64,000 nucleotides of DNA from Candidatus Vesicomyosocius sp. SY067_SCS001 (GTDB lineage: Bacteria > Pseudomonadota > Gammaproteobacteria > PS1 > Pseudothioglobaceae): assembly GCF_014706615.1 (NCBI RefSeq), contig NZ_CP054877.1, positions 682,001-746,000 of the forward strand, written 5' to 3'. The translations under genes were made by a program, and so were the position numbers. Position 1 is the first letter of the stretch; the number at the start of each line of letters is the position of its first letter. Under the pieces are notes generated by a model, which saw only the letters and a program-made list of their open reading frames with translations, was not told the DNA's origin and ran no database searches. Positions 1 to 10,158 of the stretch are shown one piece after another.

Positions 1-1811
1 GAAAAATTATCACCTAACTGCTCTACTGCCCAAGCCAACAAAGACACTGCTTCTTGTGATAGTTCTAAAATAGTTTGTCCAAATTTACCAACAACTTTAT
101 TTAATGACTCCGATAAATCTAACAACAATAATACTGACACACTGCGAGAATCATGTTCAAAATCAACATTAATTCTAGTATCAGGCTGAGAACCATTTTT
201 AATATCAATCACACTGCGTAATGCAATATCAAGGTCTAACTCAGCACCCTCTTCTTGATAACGAAGACGTTTCTTATTTTGTGGTTTAAGCAAATCTAAT
301 ATTTTTTTAAGCTGTTTAACCAAAGCTGAGTGCTTGTCAAGAATTCTATCAATCTTTGATGCATCACTGTGCGAATGTAATCGTTCATATACAGCTACCC
401 AATCTGGCTTATAAGCTTCATAAGAATAATCCCATTCGTCATAATAATGCGGAGGTATTACTTCAACTTTATCCTCGTCTTCCTCTTCAGATTTTTTTTG
501 ATATTCAAAAATATTATCTTCTTCATCAAATTTTTCAATAAACAACCACATTGAACGGTTATCATCTCGATAAGTCACTTCAGTATTTTCAAAATACATA
601 TTAGCTAACGCATCTGAGGCACTTCTTGTTTTAATTAAATATTTTAAAGCAAGTTTTAAACTATCTGATGTACTTGTTTTCCCTGTGTTCATTAATGTCT
701 TAAATTTTTCAACATAATCTAAGAGAATTTTATTCTTATAATGGTGATTATCATCAAGTAAAGCGTATGTAAGCATAATAGCACGATGTCGTAAGCAAGA
801 TTGATGCTTATCATCACAATCAAATTCATCTACTATTGGAATTAAATTTAACCATAAATTTTTTAAACCAGGATACTCTTGCATAGCTAAATATTCAACA
901 CGAGCATCTTCAAAAATTTCAGTAAAAAATCGTTGCTGCGGTGAAACATTATCAGCAACGATCTTAGTGGTAAATTGATGATGTGCAATCAAATGTGCTA
1001 TTAAAGCCATATAACGCTTGCAAGCATTAACACCATTAAATAATTCATAAACATCTGGCAGACGAATAATATTACCTTCTAAATAAGGACGAAAGTGTTC
1101 TAGTTTTTCAAAGTCTGGAGAATACGGTGCATACATGAATTCTGTTTTCCAAAGTGCACGCTGAAATAAATTAATTTTCCGCTCAACATCAATAAACAAC
1201 AAACCCTTTCTTTGCCGTTGAAATACAGCTTTTGAATCAGCACTTAATAATGAAAAATATTCCTCTTGTCGTTTAGGATGGTATTGAAAATATCTTAAAC
1301 CATAATTAATCCACTTATAAATACCTTCAAATTCTAATTGTTCCAATAACAAATGCATATTAGAAAGCATGGCTAATAATGATGGAGAAGCGTGCGTATC
1401 ATGAATGCCATGTATTGAAAATGTAGTTTTATTCAGATGATATTCAATTAGATTCAAGTACTCATCAAGTTGATCATTATTTGTATGTTCAATAACATCA
1501 ATAAAACTGTGTAAAAATGGTTTAACTGCATCTTTATTAGGTGTCCTAGATATCTTTTGATAAGCAAAATTTACAATTTTTTGAATACTACCATCACCAT
1601 AAAATTCACCTACCCAAGGCATTGTTTTTAAAAAAACAATAGACAAAGTATCGCCTTGACCAATTTTTGCTAAAAATTCAGTGCCTTTATAATACTCAAT
1701 TAAACCTTGTTCTGAAAGTCTTCTGGCAGCTTGTTCAATATTTTCAATAAATACTCTTTGAATCGTATTAAAAGCACAATTTAAGGGTTTATATTGACTT
1801 ACTTCAGGCAT
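1..1811 (-). CDS. cbbO: CbbO, RuBisCO activase subunit with von Willebrand A domain (3' end outside window)
   Basis: The frame is open from the ATG at 1811 to the window edge, giving about 603 residues; the C-terminus is missing. CbbO proteins pair with the AAA+ protein CbbQ to strip inhibitory sugar phosphates from RuBisCO in an ATP-dependent way. The sequence is a long helical region, then an acidic stretch (roughly residues 465-485, rich in E and D), then the beginning of a vWA domain whose MIDAS signature LLLLDLSESLNK (DxSxS) is encoded around 100-135. This matches the family layout of a long N-terminal region followed by a C-terminal vWA metal-binding domain that docks on RuBisCO. It lies 14 bp downstream of cbbQ on the same strand and completes a cbbM-cbbQ-cbbO operon. 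The identification is firm from context and MIDAS motif; the end cannot be judged. Confidence 0.88.
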   Translation of the reverse strand, partial: MPEVSQYKPLNCAFNTIQRVFIENIEQAARRLSEQGLIEYYKGTEFLAKIGQGDTLSIVFLKTMPWVGEFYGDGSIQKIVNFAYQKISRTPNKDAVKPFLHSFIDVIEHTNNDQLDEYLNLIEYHLNKTTFSIHGIHDTHASPSLLAMLSNMHLLLEQLEFEGIYKWINYGLRYFQYHPKRQEEYFSLLSADSKAVFQRQRKGLLFIDVERKINLFQRALWKTEFMYAPYSPDFEKLEHFRPYLEGNIIRLPDVYELFNGVNACKRYMALIAHLIAHHQFTTKIVADNVSPQQRFFTEIFEDARVEYLAMQEYPGLKNLWLNLIPIVDEFDCDDKHQSCLRHRAIMLTYALLDDNHHYKNKILLDYVEKFKTLMNTGKTSTSDSLKLALKYLIKTRSASDALANMYFENTEVTYRDDNRSMWLFIEKFDEEDNIFEYQKKSEEEDEDKVEVIPPHYYDEWDYSYEAYKPDWVAVYERLHSHSDASKIDRILDKHSALVKQLKKILDLLKPQNKKRLRYQEEGAELDLDIALRSVIDIKNGSQPDTRINVDFEHDSRSVSVLLLLDLSESLNKVVGKFGQTILELSQEAVSLLAWAVEQLGDNF

Positions 1812-1825
1812 ACTGTTAAGTAATT

Positions 1826-2635
1826 TTAGTCAAAAATAGCATCAATTGCACTACTCATAGTGGTACGAATTTCTACATCATCAGTAATTGGGCATACTAA
1901 TGCCATATTACAAGCATCTTTTACTGCAACACCTGAAGCAATCAATGTACCTGCATAATTAAGCAAACGAGTTGATGCACCTTCATCAATACCATGTCCT
2001 ACTAAATTACGAGTAGCCTGTGCAAGTTTTACTAATTTAGTTGCAATATCGCTATCAACACCAGACTCTCTAACAACAATACTGGTTTCTAATTCAGCCG
2101 ATACATAATCAAAATCCATACCAGTAAAACGTTGCTTAGTTGATTGTTTAAGGTCTTTCATAAGTGATTGATAAGCTGGGTTATATGAAATCACCAATTG
2201 GAAATCCGAATGTGCTTTTACAAGCTCACCTTTTTTATCTAACATTAACTCACGTCTATGGTCAGTAAGAGAATGGATAACAACCATAGTATCTTGGCGT
2301 GCTTCTACAATTTCATCAAGATAACAAATTGCACCATGACGTGCTGCTAATGTTAACGGACCATCTACCCAACGGGTACCATTGGTATCTAGTAAAAAAC
2401 GACCAATCAAGTCTGACGCAGTAATATCTTCATTACAGGATACCGTAATAATAGGCTTGTCTAATTTATAGGCCATATATTCAATAAAACGAGACTTTCC
2501 ACAACCTGTTGGTCCTTTAATCATCACTGGTAATCCTGAATTATATGCTGCAGTATATAATTCTACTTCAGTTGATTGAGCTTTATAAAAAGGCTCTAAT
2601 TCAATTTTAAATTGGTTGATATCGAAATTTGACAT
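1826..2635 (-). CDS. cbbQ: CbbQ, AAA+ MoxR-type RuBisCO activase ATPase
   Basis: A 269-residue AAA+ ATPase of the MoxR branch, normal length for CbbQ. Walker A is GPTGCGKSRF at residues 41-50, and a Walker B-like CYLDEIVEA lies near residue 105. CbbQ forms hexamers that, with CbbO, remodel inhibited RuBisCO; NorQ is the close paralogue in denitrifiers, but position directly after cbbM and before cbbO decides for CbbQ. An intrinsic terminator sits in the 86 bp between cbbM and this gene, so it is probably expressed below the level of RuBisCO itself by read-through. Nothing in the ORF looks damaged. Confidence 0.93.
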   Translation of the reverse strand: MSNFDINQFKIELEPFYKAQSTEVELYTAAYNSGLPVMIKGPTGCGKSRFIEYMAYKLDKPIITVSCNEDITASDLIGRFLLDTNGTRWVDGPLTLAARHGAICYLDEIVEARQDTMVVIHSLTDHRRELMLDKKGELVKAHSDFQLVISYNPAYQSLMKDLKQSTKQRFTGMDFDYVSAELETSIVVRESGVDSDIATKLVKLAQATRNLVGHGIDEGASTRLLNYAGTLIASGVAVKDACNMALVCPITDDVEIRTTMSSAIDAIFD

Positions 2636-2670
2636 AACTCTATCCTAAATGTATCTTTTTTAAATTTTAT

Positions 2671-2700
2671 AAAAAACCTCTGTTTGCAGCAGAGGCTTTC
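2671..2700 (-). terminator. Intrinsic terminator between cbbM and cbbQ
   Basis: Read on the minus strand, a perfect 6-bp stem CCTCTG/CAGAGG (arms 2690-2695 and 2677-2682) with a 7-nt loop is followed by a run of six T (2671-2676). It lies between the cbbM stop (2722) and the cbbQ start (2635). A partial terminator here would let most transcripts stop after cbbM and a minority continue into cbbQO, a common way to make far more RuBisCO than activase. The structure is seen; the read-through is inferred. Confidence 0.75.
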
Positions 2701-2721
2701 ATTAACTATTTACTACAAATT

Positions 2722-4104
2722 TTACTTGTGAACGCCTAATTTATCTCTCCAACCAGGATATAAAGAATCAGCATCTCCTGGAAAAGATTCAAATGCACGA
2801 GCAAATTCATTATTATCTCTAGCAAACTCAATTGGATCAGCTTTAGCCATCCAACAATCATATGCTTGACGTAATGACTTAGCTCCCGCTGAAGGCGAAT
2901 CAATATGACCATAAGAACCGCCACCAGAAGTGTTAATTACATTACCATGACCAAGGTTTTCAAAGAAGCCAGGAAGACGCAACGCATTCATACCACCAGA
3001 AATAATTGGTGTTGTTGGCTTCATACCAAACCATTCTTGATGATAAACTGGACCATCAGCACTATCTCGCTCGATCATATATGCAATGTTTCTATCATCA
3101 GCACCACCTTCCATCTTGCCATAACCCATTGTACCCACATGGATACCAGAAGCACCCATAAGGCGAGAAAGTTTAGCAAGAACCAGTGCCGTATAACCAC
3201 GAACTGAACTTGGAGATGTAATTGCACCATGACCAGCTCTATGATAATGTAGATACTGACTAGGGAAGTTACGACGTGCAGTAGTAACCATACCACAACC
3301 ACCAACATAACCATCAACTAAAAAAGCAACATGATGCGCATTCTCGCCAAAAGCTTCTAAAATATATTCACCACGAGCAATCATTTCATGATAGTCATCA
3401 GCAGTAATATTAGCAGAGAAAATTTTAGCTTCACCGGTTTCGTCTTGTGCACGCTTCATGGCATCAGAAACTAAAGGCATTACATCCTTCATACGGGCAT
3501 ACACTTGGTTACCTTGAGGTTCATCATTCTTAATAAAGTCACCACCTAACCAGAATTGATATGCTGCTTCAGCAAAAGGCTTAGGACGTAAGCCCAACTT
3601 AGGCTTAATAATCGTACCAGCGATATACCCCCCATTTTTACGATCACGGCCCAATAGATTCCATAAATCTGTAATATCAACAGAGGGACCATCAAAAATA
3701 TCTAACATTTGCTTAGGAACGTGGAAATCAATCATTTGCGCGCATTTCACATCACCCATACCTTGATTATTACCAATGGCAAGTGTTAAGAAAGATACAA
3801 CCATTGCACGACCGTCAATTAAATTACGATCGAATAAGCCACATGGATAAGCAATCTTCATAATACCTTTAACTTCATCAATCTCATAAACCATAGCATC
3901 TAAATCTTTAGTAAAATCATCTGTAGTTGATACTTCAACATTTGTACCAGTAGATGATTCCGCTGCAAAGTGAGCAGCAGTTTCTAAATAACCACCAAAA
4001 TTAGGCATTAGGGTCATTGTGTAGGCAACAAGAATATGCCCGCCTTCAGCTAATAGCGTATCTTCGTCTAATGACAAATCTGCATATCTATTTGATTGAT
4101 CCAT
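2722..4104 (-). CDS. cbbM: Form II ribulose-1,5-bisphosphate carboxylase/oxygenase
   Basis: A 460-residue form II RuBisCO, the usual length for the family, with no small subunit nearby. It carboxylates ribulose bisphosphate in the Calvin cycle. Visible active-site elements are the KPKLG motif with catalytic K167 and the [10 protein letters not shown] motif in which K192 is the carbamylated lysine and D194/E195 bind magnesium; this numbering is one off the Rhodospirillum enzyme. The C-terminal half keeps the HYHRAGHGA segment and the [11 protein letters not shown] phosphate-binding loop. It heads the operon cbbM-cbbQ-cbbO, and its upstream 101-bp region is shared with the remains of the regulator cbbR. 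Form II enzymes suit low-oxygen, high-CO2 settings and are typical of thiotrophic symbionts. Confidence 0.97.
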   Translation of the reverse strand: MDQSNRYADLSLDEDTLLAEGGHILVAYTMTLMPNFGGYLETAAHFAAESSTGTNVEVSTTDDFTKDLDAMVYEIDEVKGIMKIAYPCGLFDRNLIDGRAMVVSFLTLAIGNNQGMGDVKCAQMIDFHVPKQMLDIFDGPSVDITDLWNLLGRDRKNGGYIAGTIIKPKLGLRPKPFAEAAYQFWLGGDFIKNDEPQGNQVYARMKDVMPLVSDAMKRAQDETGEAKIFSANITADDYHEMIARGEYILEAFGENAHHVAFLVDGYVGGCGMVTTARRNFPSQYLHYHRAGHGAITSPSSVRGYTALVLAKLSRLMGASGIHVGTMGYGKMEGGADDRNIAYMIERDSADGPVYHQEWFGMKPTTPIISGGMNALRLPGFFENLGHGNVINTSGGGSYGHIDSPSAGAKSLRQAYDCWMAKADPIEFARDNNEFARAFESFPGDADSLYPGWRDKLGVHK

Positions 4105-4205
4105 AATGGACTCCTATTTATTAAATAAACGTTCATGATACAAGACACTATCAATAATGTAAAATAATATTTATTTATGATTTTATACAAATATATCTTA
4201 ACGAT

Positions 4206-5070
4206 ATGATCAACTTCACATTAAAACAGCTGTACAGTTTTGAAGCAGTAATCCGTCTATCTAGTTTTACCAAGGCCAGCAAAGAACTTAATATTACTCA
4301 ACCTGCTGTGTATATGCAAATTCAACAACTACAAAAAAATATTGGCTCTGATTTAGTTAATATTAAAGGCAAGAGTATTCATCCTACTTTTATTGGAAAT
4401 AAACTATACCAAACTTGCTTAAAGGTTATTAACAAACTAGAACGAACCAAATCTGATATTGAGAAAACACTAAATATAAACTCTAGACACCTATAAATTG
4501 GGTTTATCAGCACAACCAAACTCATTCATTAGTCATATCTTGGTAAGATTTAAACAGAAACATCCCAAAAGAACCCTTCACTATAGAAGTAACTAATCGT
4601 GAATTACTACTTGAAAAACTAAGTAAAATTAGAATTAATTTAATCGTTATAGAAAGACATCAAGATATATAACTAACAACAAAACTCTTTATGGATAATC
4701 CACATCTCTATTGCTTATCCTAGATATTTAATACTTACCAATAATTATAAGAGTATCAATACAATTATACGTGAAACTTTAATTACCTACGAATAAAATT
4801 CAAACACACACGTTACTATTAGTAATGTAATAACAGATACACAATTTAATTCCAATTAAGTAACCATTAAATCAGTTTAAACAAGCTTAAATATTGAGTT
4901 TATCTATAAAAATACGGTTAGGTTAGAATTATAGAGTGGTATTATTAAATATCTTAATATTAAAAATATTCCCTCATTATTAGTTACTGGTATATGGTAC
5001 AAAATAATAATGACACTCTCTCTCGCCTATTGTAAAATATTTTAAAGCGTTTATCATTAAAAATAATTAA
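4206..5070 (+). pseudogene. cbbR: Decayed LysR-type regulator, probably cbbR
   Basis: An ORF of 96 codons (4206-4496) encodes only the winged-helix DNA-binding domain of a LysR regulator (TKASKELNITQPAVYMQIQQ at residues 23-42). It stops before the effector domain, but the rest can still be read in broken frames. The segment after the stop gives LGLSAQPNSFISHILVRFKQ, and a C-terminal stretch near 4903-5000 gives FIYKNTVRLEL, a stop, then SGIIKYLNIKNIPS. The last piece, LSPIVKYFKAFI, runs to a stop at 5068-5070. The total span of about 288 codons equals a full LysR protein. It is divergent from cbbM, the classic position of cbbR. The HTH fragment might still be translated and bind DNA, but it has no ligand-sensing domain. 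Confidence 0.85.
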
Positions 5071-5388
5071 AACAATAATTTTTTAAAAGAATCGCTACTA
5101 CAGTAAGAGACATCAACAATACCTATACAAATACAATAGTTTTATTATGAACAATTAATACCCAGATATTCTATGTGATATTGCAAGCCTTTTACTAGCA
5201 TAATTTTTTCAATTTATTGTCATACATAGAAAATATGTTGCTCTAAAGTAAAGTATTATTCAATAATTGAATTTTCGTCTAACACGCTAGTAACATCAAT
5301 AGCAAATTACACCAGTTAACTTAACACCAAATTATTTAGCTTATACATATAGAAATGAAATTAAAAGTCTATAAACACTCATACTAAT
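5071..5388. other. Gene-free stretch between the cbbR relic and argJ
   Basis: About 318 A+T-rich bases with stops in all frames. No promoter, hairpin or recognisable gene remnant was seen. Confidence 0.6.
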
Positions 5389-6606
5389 TTAGGTTCGATA
5401 TGCTGAGTTAATTTTTATATAATCATAAGAAAGATCAGTTGTCCATACACTTTCTGTTAATTCACCTTTGCCAATCTCAATAGTAATAACAATTTCAGAT
5501 TTCTTCATTTGTGCCTCACCTTGAGCTTCAGTGTAATAAACATTCAACTCTCCAGCTTTAATTAAACAAACCTTACCTAAATAAATACTCACATCCTCAA
5601 TTCTCAAATACTTGATATTAGCACGCCCTACTGCTGCTAAAATTCTCCCCCAATTTGCATCAGAAGCAAATAAAGCGGTTTTAACCAAAAGTGAATGCGC
5701 AACCGTATAGGCCACTTTAAGACAATCCTTAACACTTATTCCACCCTTAACACACACTTCAACGAACTTGGTTGCACCTTCACCATCCTTAATAATTTTA
5801 TGTGCTAATATCTTGGTTACAGTATTTAGAGATTGTTGAAACTTTTCCATACAATCATTAATTTTAATACTAGACACACCAGTAGCACTTAATGTGCACG
5901 CATCATTAGTAGAAGTATCGCCATCTATAGTAATACGATTAAAAGATTGATTCACTGCCTTTGTTAAACAATTTTGTAGCTCAGATTGCGTAGCTTTAAT
6001 ATCGGTAAAAATAAAACTAAGCATGGTTGCCATATCAGGACGAATCATGCCAGAACCCTTAGCAAAACCAGTAATAGTAATCAAATTATCGCCTATTTTA
6101 AATTGTTCAGAATACACCTTGTCAACTGAATCAGTCGTCATAATAGCTTGCGCTACTTGGGGCAAATTATCTATTGCTAAGTTAGAAACTAATGTAGATA
6201 TATTATTCTCAAAACAAGCCATAGGCAATAACTGACCAATTACACCTGTTGAAAATGGCAACACTTGTTCAGCCTTAATACCTAGCTCTTTTGCCACCAA
6301 GTCACAAACTTTATAAGCATTTTTAAGTCCTACCAAACCAGTACCTGCATTAGCATTACCACTATTAATAACCAATGCTTTAATAGCATGATTAAGATGA
6401 TTCTTTGCTACTAATATAGGTGCAGCGCAAAATATATTTTTTGTAAAAACAGCGGCAGTTTGTGTGCCTCTTTTCAAAAAAATAATAGACAAATCTAACT
6501 TTTTAGTATCTTTACTACTTAAATTTTCTGAAAAATTTTGCACATACTTAATGCCAGAATTAATTGCTGCACAAGTAATACCGTTAATGTTTAACATATT
6601 ATCCAT
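5389..6606 (-). CDS. argJ: Bifunctional ornithine acetyltransferase / N-acetylglutamate synthase
   Basis: A 405-residue ArgJ, the normal size. It transfers the acetyl group of N-acetylornithine to glutamate, closing the cyclic arginine pathway in the cytoplasm, and may also use acetyl-CoA. The precursor cleaves itself before a threonine in the motif KGSGMIRPDMATMLS; here ATML is at residues 193-196, so T194 should be the nucleophile and new N-terminus of the beta chain. The NSGNANAG motif at 81-88 is also conserved. The start MDNMLN is the first in frame; M4 is an alternative. It stands alone, 102 bp after the iron transporter genes on the same strand, with no shared function evident. Confidence 0.94.
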   Translation of the reverse strand: MDNMLNINGITCAAINSGIKYVQNFSENLSSKDTKKLDLSIIFLKRGTQTAAVFTKNIFCAAPILVAKNHLNHAIKALVINSGNANAGTGLVGLKNAYKVCDLVAKELGIKAEQVLPFSTGVIGQLLPMACFENNISTLVSNLAIDNLPQVAQAIMTTDSVDKVYSEQFKIGDNLITITGFAKGSGMIRPDMATMLSFIFTDIKATQSELQNCLTKAVNQSFNRITIDGDTSTNDACTLSATGVSSIKINDCMEKFQQSLNTVTKILAHKIIKDGEGATKFVEVCVKGGISVKDCLKVAYTVAHSLLVKTALFASDANWGRILAAVGRANIKYLRIEDVSIYLGKVCLIKAGELNVYYTEAQGEAQMKKSEIVITIEIGKGELTESVWTTDLSYDYIKINSAYRT

Positions 6607-6708
6607 ATCATAATAGAAATCCTAATCGATTAAAACTTGTTTCTTAGTACTATTAAAATAGGTAAGTAACATAATAAATTATTTCTTAATACTCCATTTT
6701 AGAAATTT

Positions 6709-8304
6709 TTAAAACTTTTTGTCTAGATATTGAAAAATAATCATTAGTACGGAACCAAATAAAACCATTATAAGCGCTGGTATAGCGGCTCGTTCAAATA
6801 AACCTTCAGCACTTAATTCATACACTTGAATTGCCAATGTATCCCAACCAAATGGGCGTAATAAATAGGTAGCTGGCAATTCTTTCATTACATCAACTGC
6901 AACTAACAAACTACCTGCCAAAATACCTGGAGTCATCATTGGTAAGTATATTTGCCAAATAAGTCGCAAGCGTGACACGCCAAGTAAGCGTGCACTTTGA
7001 GTAAACATAGGCTTAATCTGCTCAGCATTGGCTTTAATTGAATTATAGCCAATTGCCATAAAACGAGATATATAAGCAAATAATAATAAAGTAATAGAAC
7101 CAAAAATAACCTGATTAATACTTTGTCCACCAAAATATATACTAACTGCTGACACTTGATTAATACCATATAATAATCCAACTGCCATAATTGAACCTGG
7201 TAATGCATAACCTAATGTCGCTATATTTATCACACCTTTAAGCCAAGAACTATTTTTTTTACAATGATTTGGTAATGCTAATATAGTAGCAATACCAACC
7301 GTTATTAAAGTAGCTGATACAGTTAGAATTAAAGTTGAAATAATCAAATCAGTATACTTAACACTCCATTCATTACCTGAGTACGTCCAACCCCAAATTA
7401 TCAATTGTAACATAGGCATGGCAAAAGCAAGCATAAATACGCTAAATATAAAAATACTAATTAACCAGCCCATAACACCAAAAGCACGATAAGGCTTTTT
7501 ATTAGCCACATCGTTTGAATAATATTTTGCTTGTCCCCGTGCTTTTTTCTCAAAATAAATCAAAAAAAATGCTACTAACACTAATAATGATGCCAATTGC
7601 GCTGCCAATTCAATAGAACGAAAATCACCCCAGGCAGAATAAATTGCCGTAGTAAACGTATCAAAATTAAACAAACTAACCACACCAAAATCAGCTAATA
7701 TTTCCATCATTGTTACTAGTAATCCAGCTGCTGCTGCTGGACGTGCTAAAGGCAAAGATATCTTAAAAAACGTACGCAAAGGACCAGTGCCTAACAAGCG
7801 ACCAGCTTCGATTATATTAACCTTTTGACGTTTAAATGAGGCTCGTGCCATCATGTATACATAAGGATAAAACACCAGTACAAAAGTTAGAATAATTGCC
7901 CAGGATCCGGTACGGATATCAAACCCTGATAAACCTAGCACTTCACGCATCCAAACTTGTACATAACCAGAATAGTCAAATACACCTAAATATACAAAAG
8001 CTAATACATATGCAGGAACAGCAAAAGGCAAAAATAACGCCCATTCTAACCACTGTCTACCAGGAAATTCAACCATTACCACTAAATATGCTAAAATTGT
8101 ACCTAAAAAAGTAACACCTACACCTACCCCAATAAGTAAAACTACAGTAGCACTGATTAAATTTGGCAATAAGATAGTAGAAAAATGCGCCCACAGTTCA
8201 CGTTCTGGAAATAACCACGACACAGCCACAACAAGAATTGGCATAGCTACCAATAGCGCTAAACCACTGATCCAAACTTTTGATTTAAGGCAATTTTTTT
8301 CCAA
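6709..8304 (-). CDS. fbpB: Ferric iron ABC transporter, fused double-domain permease (FbpB/SfuB type)
   Basis: A 531-residue inner-membrane protein built of two homologous permease halves, each with about six hydrophobic segments. Each half carries an EAA-like loop: one around residues 160-185 (IEAGRLLGTGPLRTFFKISL) and one around 430-460 (QSARLLGVSRLRLIWQIYLP). Such duplicated permeases belong to Fe(III) importers (FbpB, SfuB, FutB) and to the related thiamine permease ThiP. Neighbouring fbpA and fbpC and the Fur-like sites upstream favour iron. It is the last gene of the fbpC-fbpA-fbpB set, 89 bp after fbpA. It would carry ferric iron released by FbpA from the periplasm into the cytoplasm. 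Confidence 0.88.
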   Translation of the reverse strand: MEKNCLKSKVWISGLALLVAMPILVVAVSWLFPERELWAHFSTILLPNLISATVVLLIGVGVGVTFLGTILAYLVVMVEFPGRQWLEWALFLPFAVPAYVLAFVYLGVFDYSGYVQVWMREVLGLSGFDIRTGSWAIILTFVLVFYPYVYMMARASFKRQKVNIIEAGRLLGTGPLRTFFKISLPLARPAAAAGLLVTMMEILADFGVVSLFNFDTFTTAIYSAWGDFRSIELAAQLASLLVLVAFFLIYFEKKARGQAKYYSNDVANKKPYRAFGVMGWLISIFIFSVFMLAFAMPMLQLIIWGWTYSGNEWSVKYTDLIISTLILTVSATLITVGIATILALPNHCKKNSSWLKGVINIATLGYALPGSIMAVGLLYGINQVSAVSIYFGGQSINQVIFGSITLLLFAYISRFMAIGYNSIKANAEQIKPMFTQSARLLGVSRLRLIWQIYLPMMTPGILAGSLLVAVDVMKELPATYLLRPFGWDTLAIQVYELSAEGLFERAAIPALIMVLFGSVLMIIFQYLDKKF

Positions 8305-8393
8305 AATACTCTTTTTTAATCTTTAATAACTATTTTAAAAATAAAAAACTCAAGACTGTTTAAGTCTAGCTTTCTTGCTACTAAAATAGAAAC

Positions 8394-9404
8394 TTATCTA
8401 TAGCCTTTTGTTTGCATGAGCTTTACTGCATCAGCTTGTAATATACCTGTTTGTTCTAAATTCATTTTATCTTGCTTGAACGATCCCCAACTCGATACCA
8501 CTTCATCTGAAACAACGTTCTGATTAGCTGGATATTCTTTATTAAGCGATGCATAAATAGCTTGTGCTTTAGCATTTGACAACCATTCTAATAATTTAAT
8601 AGCGCCCTTAACATTAGTAGCATATTTTGTCACACCAGCACCTGATATATTTACATGTACACCTGTGGTGTCTTGATTTGCCCAAAATAACTTCAATGGT
8701 ACATTAGGATTTTTAGTAATTAAACGAGCAAAATAATAAGTATTTATCAAACCAATATCACATTGTCCTGAAATAATTGCATTCATGATATGAGAATCTT
8801 TAGCATTAGGTGTAGCTGCCAAATTATTCACCCAACCACTAATAATATCACTCGCTTTATTTATTCCATGATGATAAATCATGGATGCCACTAATGACTT
8901 AGTGTAAATTTTTTTACTAGTTCTTAAACACAATCTACCTGCCCATTTTATATCTGCCAAATTCTCATAAGTGGATAGATCGACTGGATTAACACGCTCA
9001 GTACTATAAACAATGGTTCTTGCACGCACTGATAGTCCTGTCCACAAGCCTTTAGAATCTCTTAAATGGCTTGGAATATTATTTTCTAACGTTTGTGTTT
9101 GTACCTCTTGAAATAAATCTTGCGTAGCAGCGTACCAAAGATTACCTGCATCTACAGTCATAAACATATCAGCGTTAGTGTTTTTACCTTCTAATTTCAA
9201 ACGCTCAATCAATGCACCACCTTTACCTGTTAAATACGTAACTTGAATGCCTGTATCTTTTGTAAAAGATTCAAATAAAGGTTTAATTAAATGTTCTTTT
9301 CTAGAACTATATACGGTTACTAAATCTTCACTTCTTGCTCGGGCTATACCAACACTAGTTACTATCAGTACCAATGCTGATAGTAACCATATTTTTATAT
9401 TCAT
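8394..9404 (-). CDS. fbpA: Periplasmic ferric iron-binding protein of ABC importer
   Basis: A 336-residue substrate-binding protein of the FbpA/FutA family. The chosen start is the ATG at 9404, not the upstream one at 9464, because it is preceded by a strong AAGGAG and directly opens a signal peptide (MNIKIWLLSALVLIVTSVG, cleavage near ARA-RS). The mature protein begins LVTVYSSRKEHLIKPLF, the family's N-terminal strand with the H/E iron-ligand region. The segment LINTYYFARL contains the paired tyrosines that hold Fe(III) in FbpA proteins. It should collect ferric iron in the periplasm and deliver it to FbpB/FbpC. It sits between the ATPase and the permease genes. Confidence 0.9.
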   Translation of the reverse strand: MNIKIWLLSALVLIVTSVGIARARSEDLVTVYSSRKEHLIKPLFESFTKDTGIQVTYLTGKGGALIERLKLEGKNTNADMFMTVDAGNLWYAATQDLFQEVQTQTLENNIPSHLRDSKGLWTGLSVRARTIVYSTERVNPVDLSTYENLADIKWAGRLCLRTSKKIYTKSLVASMIYHHGINKASDIISGWVNNLAATPNAKDSHIMNAIISGQCDIGLINTYYFARLITKNPNVPLKLFWANQDTTGVHVNISGAGVTKYATNVKGAIKLLEWLSNAKAQAIYASLNKEYPANQNVVSDEVVSSWGSFKQDKMNLEQTGILQADAVKLMQTKGYR

Positions 9405-9460
9405 CCTTATTTTTCTCCTTATAAAAAAACTGACTAAGGTTATATAATTGATGCATATTA

Positions 9461-10111
9461 TCAATTAATAGTCAATTTCTTATTTTTAATTACTCCTACT
9501 TTATCAGCAAAAATAGTCGCTTCATATTTGTCATGTGTTACTAGAATTGAAGTGATATTAGTTTTCTTTAAAATGCCTCTGACCTGCAATACTAATTGTT
9601 CTTGATGGTTCTTATCTAGACTAGAAAATGGTTCATCTAATAATAATAATTTTGGTGATGGGGCTAATGCACGAGCTAAGGCAACACGCTGTTGCTCTCC
9701 ACCTGAAAGCTGGTGTGGATATTTTCTCTCGATACCTTTCAAACCAATCATCGAAAGCAATTCTTCAACCTTAATTTTCTGTTCACTGTTTGATAAATTA
9801 TAAATACCAAAAGAAATATTTTTTTTTACATTCATATGCGGAAATAACGCATAATCTTGAAAAACCATTCCTATTTCTCTTAATTCTGGTACTACATTAT
9901 GTGTACCATTATTAGATAATTGTTTACCATTTAAAACTACCTGGCCACTTTGCGCCTCATCAAGTCCAGAAATAAACCTAAGTGCTGAACTTTTTCCACT
10001 ACCACTATCACCTAATAAGGCAAAAATATCGCCTGTAGCAAGACTTAAATCAAAATCATTTAAAATTTGAGTGGTTTTATAGGAAATTGATAAATGATTA
10101 ACTAATAACAT
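9461..10111 (-). CDS. fbpC: ATPase subunit of ferric iron ABC importer
   Basis: A 216-residue ABC ATPase with Walker A GDSGSGKSS (about residues 35-43), Q-loop region VFQDYALFPHMN, signature LSGGEQQRVALARALAP, and Walker B LLLLDEPFSSLD followed by the H-loop VTHDK. It lacks the C-terminal TOBE/regulatory domain of about 130 residues found in many FbpC proteins, so it is the short form. First gene of the fbpC-fbpA-fbpB unit; two Fur-box-like palindromes lie just upstream, suggesting iron repression. The fold is certain; iron specificity is inferred from its partners. Confidence 0.88.
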   Translation of the reverse strand: MLLVNHLSISYKTTQILNDFDLSLATGDIFALLGDSGSGKSSALRFISGLDEAQSGQVVLNGKQLSNNGTHNVVPELREIGMVFQDYALFPHMNVKKNISFGIYNLSNSEQKIKVEELLSMIGLKGIERKYPHQLSGGEQQRVALARALAPSPKLLLLDEPFSSLDKNHQEQLVLQVRGILKKTNITSILVTHDKYEATIFADKVGVIKNKKLTIN

Positions 10112-10122
10112 TTAATAATAAA

Positions 10123-10146
10123 AATGATAATGATTCCTATCATTAT
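10123..10146 (-). promoter_or_regulatory. Fur-box-like palindrome upstream of fbpC
   Basis: Left half AATGATAATGAT, right half TCCTATCATTAT, 12 bp before the fbpC ATG. It carries the GATAAT-type repeats of Fur operators and ends in inverted AATGATA/TATCATT. A Fur gene is present at 31894-32301. Confidence 0.6.
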
Positions 10147-10158
10147 ATAAGATATATC

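Noticed and set aside
356-541. Plus-strand 61-codon frame inside cbbO
   Set aside because: It lies opposite a well-supported coding region and shows no family features.
2736-3317. Short open frames on both strands within cbbM
   Set aside because: They are alternative-frame readings of RuBisCO sequence.
9404-9464. Longer fbpA start at 9464
   Set aside because: The start at 9404 has a strong ribosome site and begins a proper signal peptide; the extra 20 residues do not.
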